Of a DNA stretch of 64,000 bases, positions 11,573-19,643 are shown in pieces (position 1 is the stretch's first letter; every line of letters begins with the position of its first letter). The position numbers and the translations under genes are program-made. The notes beneath the pieces are model-generated. The model saw nothing but the letters and a program-made list of their open reading frames with translations. It was not told the origin of the DNA and did no database searches. This DNA is from Lachnospiraceae bacterium (GTDB lineage: Bacteria > Bacillota > Clostridia > Lachnospirales > Lachnospiraceae): positions 62,001 to 126,000 of the forward strand of contig JAETNQ010000001.1 in NCBI GenBank assembly GCA_021772075.1, given 5' to 3'.

Positions 11573-11651
11573 GTTGTTCACCTCCTGTCATTTATAAGAT
11601 GGTCGCACATTCATTATATGGCAGGAGGGCAAGGAAAAAGGGAGGGCAGAA

Positions 11652-11837
11652 ATGACAAGAAACGAGAAAAAGGCAGTGATTGAGGATATGGCAGAGCAGT
11701 TCATGAGTATTGACAGCCTTGAGGGAAAATCAATGATTATCATGGCGATGTCAGCGTATACAGAGGGAAAAGCAGCAGGCAGGGCAGAGGAAAGAAAGAT
11801 GTGGGAGCAGCGACAAGCGCAAGCCTCCCACACATAA
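11652..11837 (+). CDS. Small helical phage protein
   Basis: 61 residues, ATG after AAGGGAGGGCAG. It starts MTRNEKKAVIEDMAEQFMSI and ends in a charged helix. It is clearly related to the product at 14080 (MTTKAKKREMVEGIAEKFLLL...), so the phage carries two paralogues of this common clostridial phage type. Function unknown. Confidence 0.6.
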   Translation: MTRNEKKAVIEDMAEQFMSIDSLEGKSMIIMAMSAYTEGKAAGRAEERKMWEQRQAQASHT

Positions 11838-11855
11838 AAACAGGAGGGAACCACA

Positions 11856-12401
11856 ATGACGACGAAAGAGCAGGAGAGACAGGCAATTCAGAAAATTAGA
11901 AAGATCGTTGAGGGAATGGGCGAAAATAGTTATCTTGCCACAGCGATGGAGGGAGTTCTTGAGACCGCAGAGGAGAACATCGAATATGACGCAGCGTTTT
12001 CTTTAAAAGGCAGAGCGGAGGCTGCTGAAAAAAAGTCATACGAACTCAAGAGAGAGAATGAGGAACTTCTGAAAGCACTGAAAGAGGCGCAGGAGAGGGC
12101 TGAAAAGTCAGAATCAAAGCGCAATGAGGCATATGAGGCGTATTCAGAATTACAGAGATATTTATTGCCGGATTGGATGCAGCAGGAACTTGACAAGATG
12201 GTTCAGACCGGACTTGAAAGAGTGAACCGTGAAGTCAAAGAGGCAGCGGACGGGATGGCAGAGGCGATCGGCGAGCAGGGCAATCTTGCACCACAGGCAG
12301 CAGAACACGCCAAACAGTACAGAGAGAAAAGGTCGGAACTGGGAACATTGAATCGGATGCAGAGTTTCCTCATGAATTACAAGAGGAAAGAGCAGGAATA
12401 A
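11856..12401 (+). CDS. Coiled-coil hypothetical protein
   Basis: 181 residues, GGAGGG before the ATG. Residues about 45-95 form a long Glu/Lys/Ala-rich coiled coil (KGRAEAAEKKSYELKREN...), followed by a Gln-rich helical region. No catalytic motif. It belongs to the early transcription unit; a DNA-handling accessory role would be a guess. Confidence 0.55.
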   Translation: MTTKEQERQAIQKIRKIVEGMGENSYLATAMEGVLETAEENIEYDAAFSLKGRAEAAEKKSYELKRENEELLKALKEAQERAEKSESKRNEAYEAYSELQRYLLPDWMQQELDKMVQTGLERVNREVKEAADGMAEAIGEQGNLAPQAAEHAKQYREKRSELGTLNRMQSFLMNYKRKEQE

Positions 12402-12446
12402 GGCAGCAGGGAGGAGCAAGCCTCCCGCAGAACAGGAGGAAAGACA

Positions 12447-12734
12447 ATGTTGAAAGACAATCCAAACAATCAAAACGCCCTGCGGGTAAAAAGAATTTTA
12501 GACGGAGAGATCGGATGCAGTACCTACAATATGCGGATGTGCTATTTCAACACATCGGTGAAAGAACATGATTCCCTTGAGGCATGTCTGAAAGAAATGG
12601 AGGAAAAGTTGTCTCCGGAGGTCAAGGCAGAGCCGTTCATGCAGGAGTGCATGGAGGAGTTCAAAGAGAAAATTGACATATACGACCGATTCTTTCGGGA
12701 ACTCTCAAGGCGGGAAAAAGAGGGAATTGAATAA
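12447..12734 (+). CDS. Hypothetical early protein
   Basis: 95 residues, AGGAGG 7 nt before the ATG. Predicted mainly helical, acidic, with Cys in GCSTYNMRMCYF. No family recognised. It ends just before the structured region at 12758. Confidence 0.5.
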   Translation: MLKDNPNNQNALRVKRILDGEIGCSTYNMRMCYFNTSVKEHDSLEACLKEMEEKLSPEVKAEPFMQECMEEFKEKIDIYDRFFRELSRREKEGIE

Positions 12735-12757
12735 AAGCCGAAACGGGGCAGCAGTCG

Positions 12758-12912
12758 CCTCGTCATGCAGGGATGGCAACCTTGTGTCTGACGATGGCAA
12801 GCCGAGAGACAAAGTCAGTGATACCGTGGGAAACATGGCAGCGGGTGAACCATGCTAGAGAGTTCATAGTCGGATGACAGGTTTTTCTTGATTTTTTAAG
12901 GTGAAAAATCAA
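12758..12912 (+). ncRNA. Candidate structured RNA in the early region
   Basis: A gene-free 258-bp gap. CCT-GTCAT (12758-12766, one bulged C) pairs with ATGACAGG (12874-12881), closing a domain of about 115 nt. Inside are CAGGG/CCTTG (12768/12780), CTGAC/GTCAG (12788/12814), CCGTG/CATGG (12824/12834) and GTGAAC/GTTCAT (12845/12862). GATGGCAA occurs twice in loops. A T-rich stretch and an AT hairpin (TTGATTTTT/AAAAATCAA, 12888-12912) follow. A short frame (12673-12858) crosses it but lacks its own ribosome site. Class unknown. Confidence 0.4.
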
Positions 12913-12992
12913 AACACGGTAGACATCGCCGGAATAGAGGTGAGCAGGTTGAAAAGACCGAGAGAGCCACCGAATTTAGAAAAGAGGACGGG

Positions 12993-13931
12993 ATGGAAAA
13001 ACAGGAAAAAAACGCAATAGAGATTTTGAATTTATTGTGCGGGAATAACGGTTGCACCATAGCGGACAGCGGGGGAAAGGACAGCAGTGTTCTAAAACAT
13101 ATAGCGACGAAAGCGCATGAAATGTATGGTCTCCCTTTTTCGATAAGGCATAATCATACGACCGTTGACGCACCGGAAACAGTTTATTTTGTTCGGAATG
13201 AGAAAAAGAAATATGAGGGAATGGGAATTGTATACGAGATTTCATTTCCAAAAGAGACAATGTGGCAGTTGATTGTGAGGCATTGCACACCGCCGACGAG
13301 GTTAATAAGGTATTGTTGCGCCGATCTGAAAGAAAATACCGGATTTGGTGAAAAACTGGTCACAGGGGTGCGAAAAGCTGAAAGCAGAAATCGAAAAGAC
13401 AATCAAGGGATAGTCACATTCACAAAGCCAAAGAAAAGACTGAAAAAAGAAATAGAGGGAAATGAGGATTTCAGAGAAACAGACAAGGGAGGTGTCATTG
13501 TCTACAACTTAGACAATGATGAAAACAGGAGAATTGTTGAAAGCTGTTACCGGACACATAAGACCCTTATAAATCCCTTGCTAGACTGGGATGATGATTT
13601 TTTATGGTGGTACATAGAACACGAAAATATTACCTTAAACCCTTTGTATGGATGCGGTCAATGTCGTGTCGGTTGTGTCGGGTGTCCGATGGCAGGTAAT
13701 AAGAGGTGGGATGAATTTGAACACTATCCAAAATATAAAATGGCGTACATCAGAGCGTTTGACAGGATGCTCATTGAGAGAACACGGAGGGGGCTTGAAA
13801 ACAAAATAGGATGGGAGACCGGATTGAAAGTTTTCAAGTGGTGGATGGAGGATAAGAACATCGACGGACAATTATCTTTTGACATGGACGGGAAAATCTA
13901 TGAGGAATACACGGAGGAGTGGTTGAAATGA
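12993..13931 (+). CDS. PAPS-reductase-family PP-loop protein
   Basis: 312 residues. The PP-loop motif SGGKDSS (26-32) binds ATP or an adenylated substrate; cysteine pairs in YGCGQCRVGCVGCP could bind an iron-sulfur cluster or zinc. Such phosphoadenosine-phosphosulfate-reductase-like proteins are common phage genes; proposed roles include sulfur chemistry on DNA or nucleotides, but the substrate is unknown. It is followed by a radical SAM gene and a cytosine methyltransferase, so a nucleic-acid modification role is an attractive inference only. GAGGACGGG precedes the ATG. Confidence 0.8.
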   Translation: MEKQEKNAIEILNLLCGNNGCTIADSGGKDSSVLKHIATKAHEMYGLPFSIRHNHTTVDAPETVYFVRNEKKKYEGMGIVYEISFPKETMWQLIVRHCTPPTRLIRYCCADLKENTGFGEKLVTGVRKAESRNRKDNQGIVTFTKPKKRLKKEIEGNEDFRETDKGGVIVYNLDNDENRRIVESCYRTHKTLINPLLDWDDDFLWWYIEHENITLNPLYGCGQCRVGCVGCPMAGNKRWDEFEHYPKYKMAYIRAFDRMLIERTRRGLENKIGWETGLKVFKWWMEDKNIDGQLSFDMDGKIYEEYTEEWLK

Positions 13932-14083
13932 AAAGATGGTTAGTGACTGTACATGCAAGTGAGGAAATTGAGGTTGAGGCAGAAACAGTCGAGGAGGCGA
14001 AAGAACAGGCAGCAGAGGAATCCAGTTTTATGGCGGTTGACTATTGCGAGGCAGATGAAATCGGAGAGGAGGAACATTCATGA
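13928..14083 (+). CDS. Small acidic protein, 51 residues
   Basis: Starts in ATGA overlap with the stop of the PP-loop gene and ends in ATGA overlap with the next gene, showing translational coupling. The product MKRWLVTVHASEEIEVEAET... has an N-terminal beta strand and an acidic helix, similar in style to small proteins of the DpnD/PcfM group. Function unknown. Confidence 0.6.
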   Translation: MKRWLVTVHASEEIEVEAETVEEAKEQAAEESSFMAVDYCEADEIGEEEHS

Positions 14084-14253
14084 CAACAAAAGCAAAGAAA
14101 AGGGAAATGGTTGAGGGCATTGCAGAAAAGTTCCTGTTATTGCCGGAATCTGACAAGTCGTTCATTGCCGGATATTTGACAGGCAAAGAGGAGGAGCGGG
14201 CAAGATGGCAGCAGGAGCAGGAACGGAAACAGGTAGCAGTCGTTACCGCATAA
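14080..14253 (+). CDS. Small helical phage protein, paralogue of the 11652 product
   Basis: 57 residues, coupled to the preceding gene by an ATGA overlap with GAGGAGGA upstream. MTTKAKKREMVEGIAEKF and the charged KEEERARWQQEQERKQ helix align with the 11652 product. No known function. Confidence 0.6.
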   Translation: MTTKAKKREMVEGIAEKFLLLPESDKSFIAGYLTGKEEERARWQQEQERKQVAVVTA

Positions 14254-14263
14254 AGGGGCAGGA

Positions 14264-15229
14264 ATGGAGCAGGAAAGAATCGGACTGATTGACGTTGACG
14301 GTCACAATTACCCGAACTTGCCTCTCATGAAAATATCTGCATGGCATAAGCAGCAGGGAGACACGGTGGAATGGTATAAGCCATTATTGCACGGTTTCCC
14401 TAAAAAGCCACTTGACAGGGTATATATGAGTAAAGTGTTTTCATTTTCTCATGATTACGAATATTACGTCAACGCAGAGAAGATCATCAGAGGCGGGAGC
14501 GGGTACGCAATTCAGACGGTCAACGGGAAAGAAGTTTTTGACAAAAGGAAAGACGCTGATTTGCCGGACTACATAGAACACATTTATCCGGATTACTCCC
14601 TTTATCCGGAGCAGACAAAAGACACGGCGTTCGGTTTTCTGACAAGGGGATGTCCGAGGGGATGCGCCTTTTGCCATGTGGAGCAGAAAGAGGGGAAACG
14701 GTCATACAAGGCCGCCGATCTGTCCGAGTTTTGGCGAGGTCAAAAGAAAATAGTCTTGTGCGACCCGAACATTTTAGCATGTCGGGAACACATGGAACTA
14801 TTGCAGCAGTTAGCGGACAGCGGGGCGAAAGTGAATTTTAATCAAGGACTGGATGTGCGCCTCATGAATGAGGAAAACATTGCAATTCTGAAAGAGATCA
14901 AACTGGAAAAAATTCATGTCGCATATGACAGGTATGAGGATAAAGACATAGTTGAGCAGAAAATGAAACGGTTTAAGGAAATGACGGGATTTGATAAGGA
15001 CAAAGGGAAAGTCACCGTTTATATACTGGTCAATTTCGGAACAACGATAGAACAGGACATTGAAAGAATACAGTTTTGCAGATCATTAAATTTTTCACCA
15101 TATCCCATGATCTACGATCGGGAACACGCAGACCCTATATATAAAAAGCTGCAAAGATGGTGTAATAATTTTATTTTTTGGAAAACGCCTACATTTGAGG
15201 AATACAACGGGGGAAATAAATCTTTTTGA
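14264..15229 (+). CDS. Radical SAM domain protein
   Basis: 321 residues. C130, C134 and C137 in GCPRGCAFC form the CxxxCxxC iron-sulfur site that cleaves S-adenosylmethionine. An N-terminal segment (LIDVDGHNYPNLPLMKIS...) resembles the cobalamin-binding-like half of B12-type radical SAM enzymes. The TIM-barrel continues through FNQGLDVRL and YILVNFGT. Such genes recur in clostridial phages with no established substrate. It sits between the PP-loop protein and the methyltransferase, suggesting a shared modification pathway (inference). Confidence 0.85.
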   Translation: MEQERIGLIDVDGHNYPNLPLMKISAWHKQQGDTVEWYKPLLHGFPKKPLDRVYMSKVFSFSHDYEYYVNAEKIIRGGSGYAIQTVNGKEVFDKRKDADLPDYIEHIYPDYSLYPEQTKDTAFGFLTRGCPRGCAFCHVEQKEGKRSYKAADLSEFWRGQKKIVLCDPNILACREHMELLQQLADSGAKVNFNQGLDVRLMNEENIAILKEIKLEKIHVAYDRYEDKDIVEQKMKRFKEMTGFDKDKGKVTVYILVNFGTTIEQDIERIQFCRSLNFSPYPMIYDREHADPIYKKLQRWCNNFIFWKTPTFEEYNGGNKSF

Positions 15230-15253
15230 TAAGAGGCAGCAGTACGGAAACAA

Positions 15254-15303
15254 GCAGACGACGCATAAGGGCGTGACGGTGCGGTTCGATTCCCGCCGTC
15301 TGC
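15254..15303 (+). ncRNA. tRNA-like 50-nt fold, two-armed
   Basis: GCAGACG (15254-15260) and CGTCTGC (15297-15303) form a perfect 7-bp acceptor-like stem followed by A. Inside are the hairpin ACGC-ATAAGG-GCGT (15261-15274) and the T-arm-like GCGG-TTCGATTC-CCGC (15281-15296). There is no room for a D-arm and no CCA, so this is not a normal tRNA. GGTG-AAGT-CACC follows at 15308. It lies between the radical SAM gene and the methyltransferase. Function unknown. Confidence 0.4.
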
Positions 15304-15390
15304 ATTTGGTGAAGTCACCATAGTAAAACAAAAGGAAAGGAAAAAAATAACCTTTAAAGGGAAAGCGGCTAGTCGTGTTCAGACGTGAAC

Positions 15391-16361
15391 ATGAAAGGAA
15401 TTAAAGTATTGAGTTTATTTGATGGAATCAGTTGCGGGATGGTAGCACTGGAAAGGGCGGGGGTCGAAGTAGAAAAATACTTTGCATACGAAGTCGAACC
15501 CAACGCAATAGCAGTCAGCAAAAAAACTATCCGGAGATAGTTCAGTGCGGGGATGTTATGGTAGCAGATTTCGAGCAGTACAAAGGAGTTGATTTGCTTA
15601 TAGGTGGTTCGCCTTGTACAAATTGGTCATGCAATAAGAATCACAATGCAAAAGTAAAGAAAGAAACAAAAGTCAATGACGGAATTGGGTGGACTTTGTT
15701 CATGCAGTATGTGAGGGCGTTAAAAGAGGCGAGTCCAAGATATTTCCTTTATGAGAACAATTACAGAATACCGGATGGAATACAGAGGGAAATCACGAGA
15801 ATTTTGAATGTAGAGCCTATATTGATAGACAGCGCGCTTGTTTCGGCACAGCGGAGAAAGCGGTTGTACTGGACAAATATTCAGAACGTAGGGCAACCGG
15901 AAGATAGGGGGATATTCATAAAAGATGTATTTATTCCGGATGAAAATCTCATTAGGACAGACAAAAGAATATTAGAAAGTGCGGTGGTAACTGAAAACTA
16001 TGTCAAATACGACTTGATGAACAAAGGGCATTATTCAGAGCCATACAGACTGTATTATTTGGACGGAAAAATGAAAACATTGCCGAGATGCAGGACAGAA
16101 ACAAAGTGCAATGTCCTGCTGAATAGAGAAGATTTAAGTAAATACAAGATTGTAAGCCCAGTAGAAGCAGAACGATACCAGACATTACCGGACAACTATA
16201 CAGAGGGGATCCCGAAAACACGGAGATTTGAGGCGATAGGAAACGGATGGACGGTGGATATAATAGTGCATATTTTAAAAAGCTTACCGGAGGAATACTT
16301 TGGCGAAAGGGGAATGGAGGTGGCAGCGGGTGAGCGCAGAAAATATCAAGAAATTTTATGA
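15391..16361 (+). pseudogene. DNA (cytosine-5) methyltransferase, interrupted at an A7 tract
   Basis: The first frame, from ATG 15391 (MKGIKVLSLFDGISCGMVALERAG, motif I), stops at 15540 after SKKTIRR. One base later in frame the same protein continues as KKNYPEIVQCGDVMVADFEQYKGVDLLIGGSPC, where motif IV PC holds the catalytic cysteine, followed by the target-recognition and motif IX/X regions to 16361. The break lies at seven A's (15520-15526); eight would restore one 324-residue protein. This may be a real mutation, a phase-variable tract, slippage or -1 frameshifting, or a sequencing error. Target sequence unknown. Confidence 0.8.
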
Positions 16362-16440
16362 GACCATTGCACGGATAATCTCTGAACGGGAGCAGATCAA
16401 AGTAACGGTGAAGGTCAGAGAGAAAGAGACAGCAGCTTGA
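16330..16440 (+). CDS. Small phage protein, 36 residues
   Basis: GTG start preceded by GGAGGT; overlaps the end of the methyltransferase gene by 32 bp. Basic helical product MSAENIKKFYETIARIISERE... Function unknown. Confidence 0.45.
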   Translation: MSAENIKKFYETIARIISEREQIKVTVKVREKETAA

Positions 16441-16451
16441 AAATGAGAAAA

Positions 16452-16486
16452 GAAACGGGCGACCGTTGGCAGCAGTCGTCCGTTTC
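16452..16486 (+). terminator. Terminator-like hairpin after the early operon
   Basis: GAAACGGGCGAC (16452-16463) pairs with GTCGTCCGTTTC (16475-16486) over 12 bp with one wobble; a weak T-run (CTTTTG) follows 8 nt later. Confidence 0.5.
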
Positions 16487-16498
16487 AATCGTGCTTTT

Positions 16499-16540
16499 GT
16501 GTCATTTGTTCTACTAGAAATATTATAACAAATCTGACAC
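16499..16540 (+). promoter_or_regulatory. Long inverted repeat upstream of the rep gene
   Basis: GTGTCA-TTTGTT (16499-16510) and AACAAATCTGACAC (16527-16540) are inverted copies separated by 16 AT-rich bases including TATTATAA. Placed 130 bp before the HUH Rep gene, it could be a protein-binding site or a replication-origin element. Nothing else is recognised in the 16441-16668 gap. Confidence 0.4.
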
Positions 16541-16668
16541 GAAAACACAAGCAAAAAAACATGGAAAAAGCCCCATTTCAAGGGATTTTCTGGCTTTTAG
16601 CGTCCTTGTAATAGATAGTAACAAGTCAGCGAAAACCTTGAGGGGCAGGGATAACGGGAGTGTGTCAG

Positions 16669-17706
16669 ATGGAGAAGAAAGAGCAGGAAAGAAAGAGGAA
16701 AAAGAGGGGGATGCAGTTCATCCCGTATGACTATGAGGCAGCATATAACAAAGCCATTGCAGACTTGAATGAGTGGTTTGTGGAGCAGATGTTCTCCCAC
16801 GGGAAAAAGACGGTGTATGCCCTCAAAGAGATAACAGCAGGGGAACAATTTGAAATTGAGATATACCCGCAGTTTCGAAAAATGGATGATGTGCCAAAAG
16901 AGGGGCAGAGGGTTGTCAAGGATAACAGCAGAGCGCAAAAGAATCTGAATGATAAAAATGCAAGGAAATATTTAGAGCGTCTTATAAACGAAAATTTTAA
17001 CAATCGTGACATATGGTTGACTCTGACTTATGATGATGACCACCTCCCTCCGGACGGAGACATCGACGCAGCGATCAAGAATATGCAGAACTATATCAAA
17101 CGGGTAAATTATCAGAGAAAGAAAAGAGGCCTCCAAAAAGCCAGGTACGTGATTGTGAACGCATACAATCCAGACGAGGAAATCCGGTGGCATCATCACA
17201 TTGTCATGGACGGTGAACTTGACATGGATGTGGTAGAGGGATGTTGGAATCAGTCGAGCCGGAATGAGGTGAGGAGGCTGCAAAAGGATGAAAACGGTTT
17301 GTCTGGTCTTGCAAACTATATCGTCGAAGAAAAAAACCGTATAAAGTCGGAAAAACGATGGATGTCCTCTAAAGGCTTAAGAAACCCGAACATTAAAGTC
17401 GTTCACTCGAAGCAGCAGAAAAAAGGGAAGGGAAGATATAAGCCGATCGGGAAATATGTTGACGGGATGGTAAAAAATCAAGATTCCATTCGGGAAGTGC
17501 TTGCGGGGTGGTATCCGGAATTTGATTTCACGGATGCGGGTGTTTATTACAACGATTTCAATTTCATGTTCTACATACACGCAAGAATGAGGAGGAAAAA
17601 GGACAATGGAAAAGAGACGGAGGGAAAGAAAGCGAATCCGGATGATGATTCTGTCCGTGACGGCGGCGGTCGTTCTCCTGCTCGCGGCAGCGGTCAAGAG
17701 AAATGA
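16669..17706 (+). CDS. HUH-type replication initiator (Rep)
   Basis: 345 residues. Motif 1 is WLTLTYDD, motif 2 is WHHHIVMDG with the metal-binding HUH histidines, and the tyrosine motif is probably GLANYIVEEKNRIKSEKRW. HUH proteins nick one strand at an origin hairpin and stay bound through the tyrosine, starting rolling-circle replication. The C-terminus is basic. ATG 16669 is chosen because CGGGAG is 8 nt upstream. It is followed by a VRR-NUC nuclease and ParA, forming a replication module. Confidence 0.8.
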   Translation: MEKKEQERKRKKRGMQFIPYDYEAAYNKAIADLNEWFVEQMFSHGKKTVYALKEITAGEQFEIEIYPQFRKMDDVPKEGQRVVKDNSRAQKNLNDKNARKYLERLINENFNNRDIWLTLTYDDDHLPPDGDIDAAIKNMQNYIKRVNYQRKKRGLQKARYVIVNAYNPDEEIRWHHHIVMDGELDMDVVEGCWNQSSRNEVRRLQKDENGLSGLANYIVEEKNRIKSEKRWMSSKGLRNPNIKVVHSKQQKKGKGRYKPIGKYVDGMVKNQDSIREVLAGWYPEFDFTDAGVYYNDFNFMFYIHARMRRKKDNGKETEGKKANPDDDSVRDGGGRSPARGSGQEK

Positions 17707-18277
17707 CGGCGGGCAGCGGGGCGAAACACATAAGGAGACCAAGAACATCGGGGAAGTTTCCTCATGTACGCAGGTAGCCGACACGATGACAGGGACAGCG
17801 GAAAGGAGAGGAAAAATGAACATGCAATATGCAATGAGGAGCGAGGACACGGAGCAGATTGCCGTTATCCAGTGGGCGCGGTACAACGTGAACCATTATC
17901 CGGAATTGAAATGGCTGCACCATTGCCCGAACGGGGGCAGCAGGAATCGCCTTGAGGCGGTCAAATTAAAGCAGATGGGCGTGAAAGCGGGTGTCTCCGA
18001 TTTATGCCTCCCGTACCCGAAAGGGATTTACTGCGGGCTTTACATTGAAATGAAATACGGGGATAACAGGCAGACGGACAGTCAAAAAGAATTTCTTGAG
18101 GACATGGCAGAGGCCGGGCATTTCGTCGCAACCTGTTATTCCACAGAGGAGGCAATCAACGTCATCACGGAATATTTGAGCCTTGCGGGGAGGAGGCACA
18201 TGGAACATAACGGAAGAATGAGCCTCCCGAATAACTGCATCCTCAAGAATGGAGAGGTCAAGGGAGGCGGTGTGTGA
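17606..18277 (+). CDS. VRR-NUC nuclease with in-frame N-terminal membrane extension
   Basis: The nuclease core starts at an internal ATG (17816) with its own AAGGAGAGG: HHCPNGGSRN, GVKAGVSDLCL and LYIEMK show the VRR-NUC fold, a Holliday-junction/flap-type PD-(D/E)xK enzyme used in phage DNA processing. Upstream, the same open frame begins at 17606 behind a strong GAGGAGG, overlaps rep, and encodes a basic start and a transmembrane segment (about residues 13-30). Either a small membrane protein lost its stop or two products are made; the 153-residue form is the more usual one. Confidence 0.75.
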   Translation: MEKRRRERKRIRMMILSVTAAVVLLLAAAVKRNDGGQRGETHKETKNIGEVSSCTQVADTMTGTAERRGKMNMQYAMRSEDTEQIAVIQWARYNVNHYPELKWLHHCPNGGSRNRLEAVKLKQMGVKAGVSDLCLPYPKGIYCGLYIEMKYGDNRQTDSQKEFLEDMAEAGHFVATCYSTEEAINVITEYLSLAGRRHMEHNGRMSLPNNCILKNGEVKGGGV

Positions 18278-18561
18278 TGACATTGGAGGAATTTGCCAAG
18301 CTGCTTGAGAACTCTGACAGGCTGCGGATTCTAAAGGACGAAAACGAGGTTTTTGTCGGATGGCTTGCAATGTTGGTCATGCATAATGAAACATATGAGA
18401 AAATTCGGACGAATGCGGTCAAGAAATTCAGAGCGATTCCAGAAATCCGTCATAGACAGTGGAAAGAACGGAATCTCATGAAACCGCTTGAGCCGGACAG
18501 GACGCCGGAATTTCTTTTCAGCGATTTGCAAATAAATCTCTACTACACAATTTATTTATAG
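18277..18561 (+). CDS. Hypothetical protein
   Basis: 94 residues; ATG overlaps the stop of the nuclease gene and follows GGGAGG. Sequence MTLEEFAKLLENSDRLRILKDENEVFVGWLAMLV is typical of small phage proteins of unknown role found beside replication genes. Confidence 0.5.
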   Translation: MTLEEFAKLLENSDRLRILKDENEVFVGWLAMLVMHNETYEKIRTNAVKKFRAIPEIRHRQWKERNLMKPLEPDRTPEFLFSDLQINLYYTIYL

Positions 18562-18568
18562 GCGGGAG

Positions 18569-18700
18569 GTGAGGAACACGAGAAAAATCATCACGGCAGC
18601 AGGTGTCATCATACTGGGAGCGTTCTTTTTGTTCGGGTATTTGCTTTATAAGGTCGGTGAGGATACGAACATGTATAGATGTGGATGCAGTGAAAAATAG
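18569..18700 (+). CDS. Small single-span membrane protein, 43 residues
   Basis: Reading frame from GTG 18569 with a clear transmembrane segment (IITAAGVIILGAFFLFGYLLYKV) and a cysteine-containing tail (YRCGCSEK). The ribosome site overlaps the start codon, so the start is uncertain. Function unknown. Confidence 0.4.
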   Translation: MRNTRKIITAAGVIILGAFFLFGYLLYKVGEDTNMYRCGCSEK

Positions 18701-18719
18701 TTATGAAAAGTAGAAAAAA

Positions 18720-18773
18720 AGAGCCTTACGGCTCTGCCCGACGTTTTCTTTAGGTGAGGAATCTCAACCTCAC
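18720..18773 (+). terminator. Terminator and second hairpin before parA
   Basis: AGAGCC-TTAC-GGCTCT (18720-18735) with a following TTTTCTTT, then GTGAGG/CCTCAC (18754-18773). These separate the Rep-nuclease genes from the ParA operon. Confidence 0.5.
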
Positions 18774-18867
18774 AAGGGTCTACTGACGGCATTGCGTTCC
18801 CTGTTATTTATAGTTTTATAGTTTAGCAGAACGAACGGTGAAAAACAAGAGAACAGGAGGAAACAAC

Positions 18868-19641
18868 ATGAAAATTATTGCAGTAATGTCACCAAAGGGA
18901 GGAATCGGAAAGACCACAACCGCCGATTCCATCGCTTATATTTTAGGCGAGGAACACGGGAAACGTGTGCTTGTGATCGACGGAGATCCCCAGGGCGACA
19001 CGTCAAAGACGTTCGGGGCGTATGAGCCGGAGGGAATTGGTTTAAGTGAACTGCTTGAGCGTCATGTCAATGTCGGGGGAGATTACCGGACATCGGAACT
19101 CATTCAGGCGACGCAGTATGAGCATATTGACATCATTCCGGCGAACGGGTATCTCATGCGGACGGACATGAATCTGCTGCTCAAGCAGGAGGAGAATCAA
19201 ATCACGAGGCTGCGGGATGCGCTCACGGAGGTATCGGGTGCATATGATTATTGCATTTGCGATTGCGGGAGGCTGCTTGACATGGTGGTCATCAATATTT
19301 TGTTGTCTGCATCACTTGTGATCGCCCCTGCAAAGGTCGGAGGATTTGAAAACGAGGCTCTACGCAACCTTGAGGAGCAGGTCGAGGATTTGAAAAAGGT
19401 CAATCCGGATTTGAGAATCAAGGTTGTAATGACGATGCGGCAGAAAAACAAGACCTCCCTTGAAATGGAGTTATGGCTGCATGAGGAGTATGGGTGGAAG
19501 ATGTTCACGACACCGATCAGACGGTCGATCATGGCAGAAAAGGCAAGCATGGCAATGAAACCGTTGCCGGAGTTTTCGAGACGGGGGATTGTGACACAGG
19601 ACTATCGGAGCATGGTTGAGGAACTTTTGAGGGAGGTGTGA
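18868..19641 (+). CDS. parA: ParA-family partition ATPase
   Basis: 257 residues. The deviant Walker A is SPKGGIGKTTTADS, followed by VLVIDGDPQGDTS and CICDCGRLLDM (Walker B region). ParA-type ATPases move DNA cargo along the nucleoid together with a ParB-type partner; a ParB-like protein is encoded 2.7 kb downstream. ATG 18868 follows AGGAGG. In a prophage this suggests segregation of an extrachromosomal form or a role in packaging; both are inference. Confidence 0.9.
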   Translation: MKIIAVMSPKGGIGKTTTADSIAYILGEEHGKRVLVIDGDPQGDTSKTFGAYEPEGIGLSELLERHVNVGGDYRTSELIQATQYEHIDIIPANGYLMRTDMNLLLKQEENQITRLRDALTEVSGAYDYCICDCGRLLDMVVINILLSASLVIAPAKVGGFENEALRNLEEQVEDLKKVNPDLRIKVVMTMRQKNKTSLEMELWLHEEYGWKMFTTPIRRSIMAEKASMAMKPLPEFSRRGIVTQDYRSMVEELLREV

Positions 19642-19643
19642 GC

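Noticed and set aside
12788-12818. Hammerhead ribozyme (CTGACGA core)
   Set aside because: CTGANGA is present but the required GAAA after stem II and a proper stem II are missing.
12673-12858. Possible 61-residue protein overlapping the structured region
   Set aside because: Overlaps the end of the previous gene, lacks a ribosome site, and the sequence shows paired stems, so an RNA is the better reading, though not proven.
15254-15303. Genuine tRNA gene
   Set aside because: Only 50 nt, lacks a D-arm and CCA, and the anticodon arm would have a 4-bp stem with a 6-nt loop.
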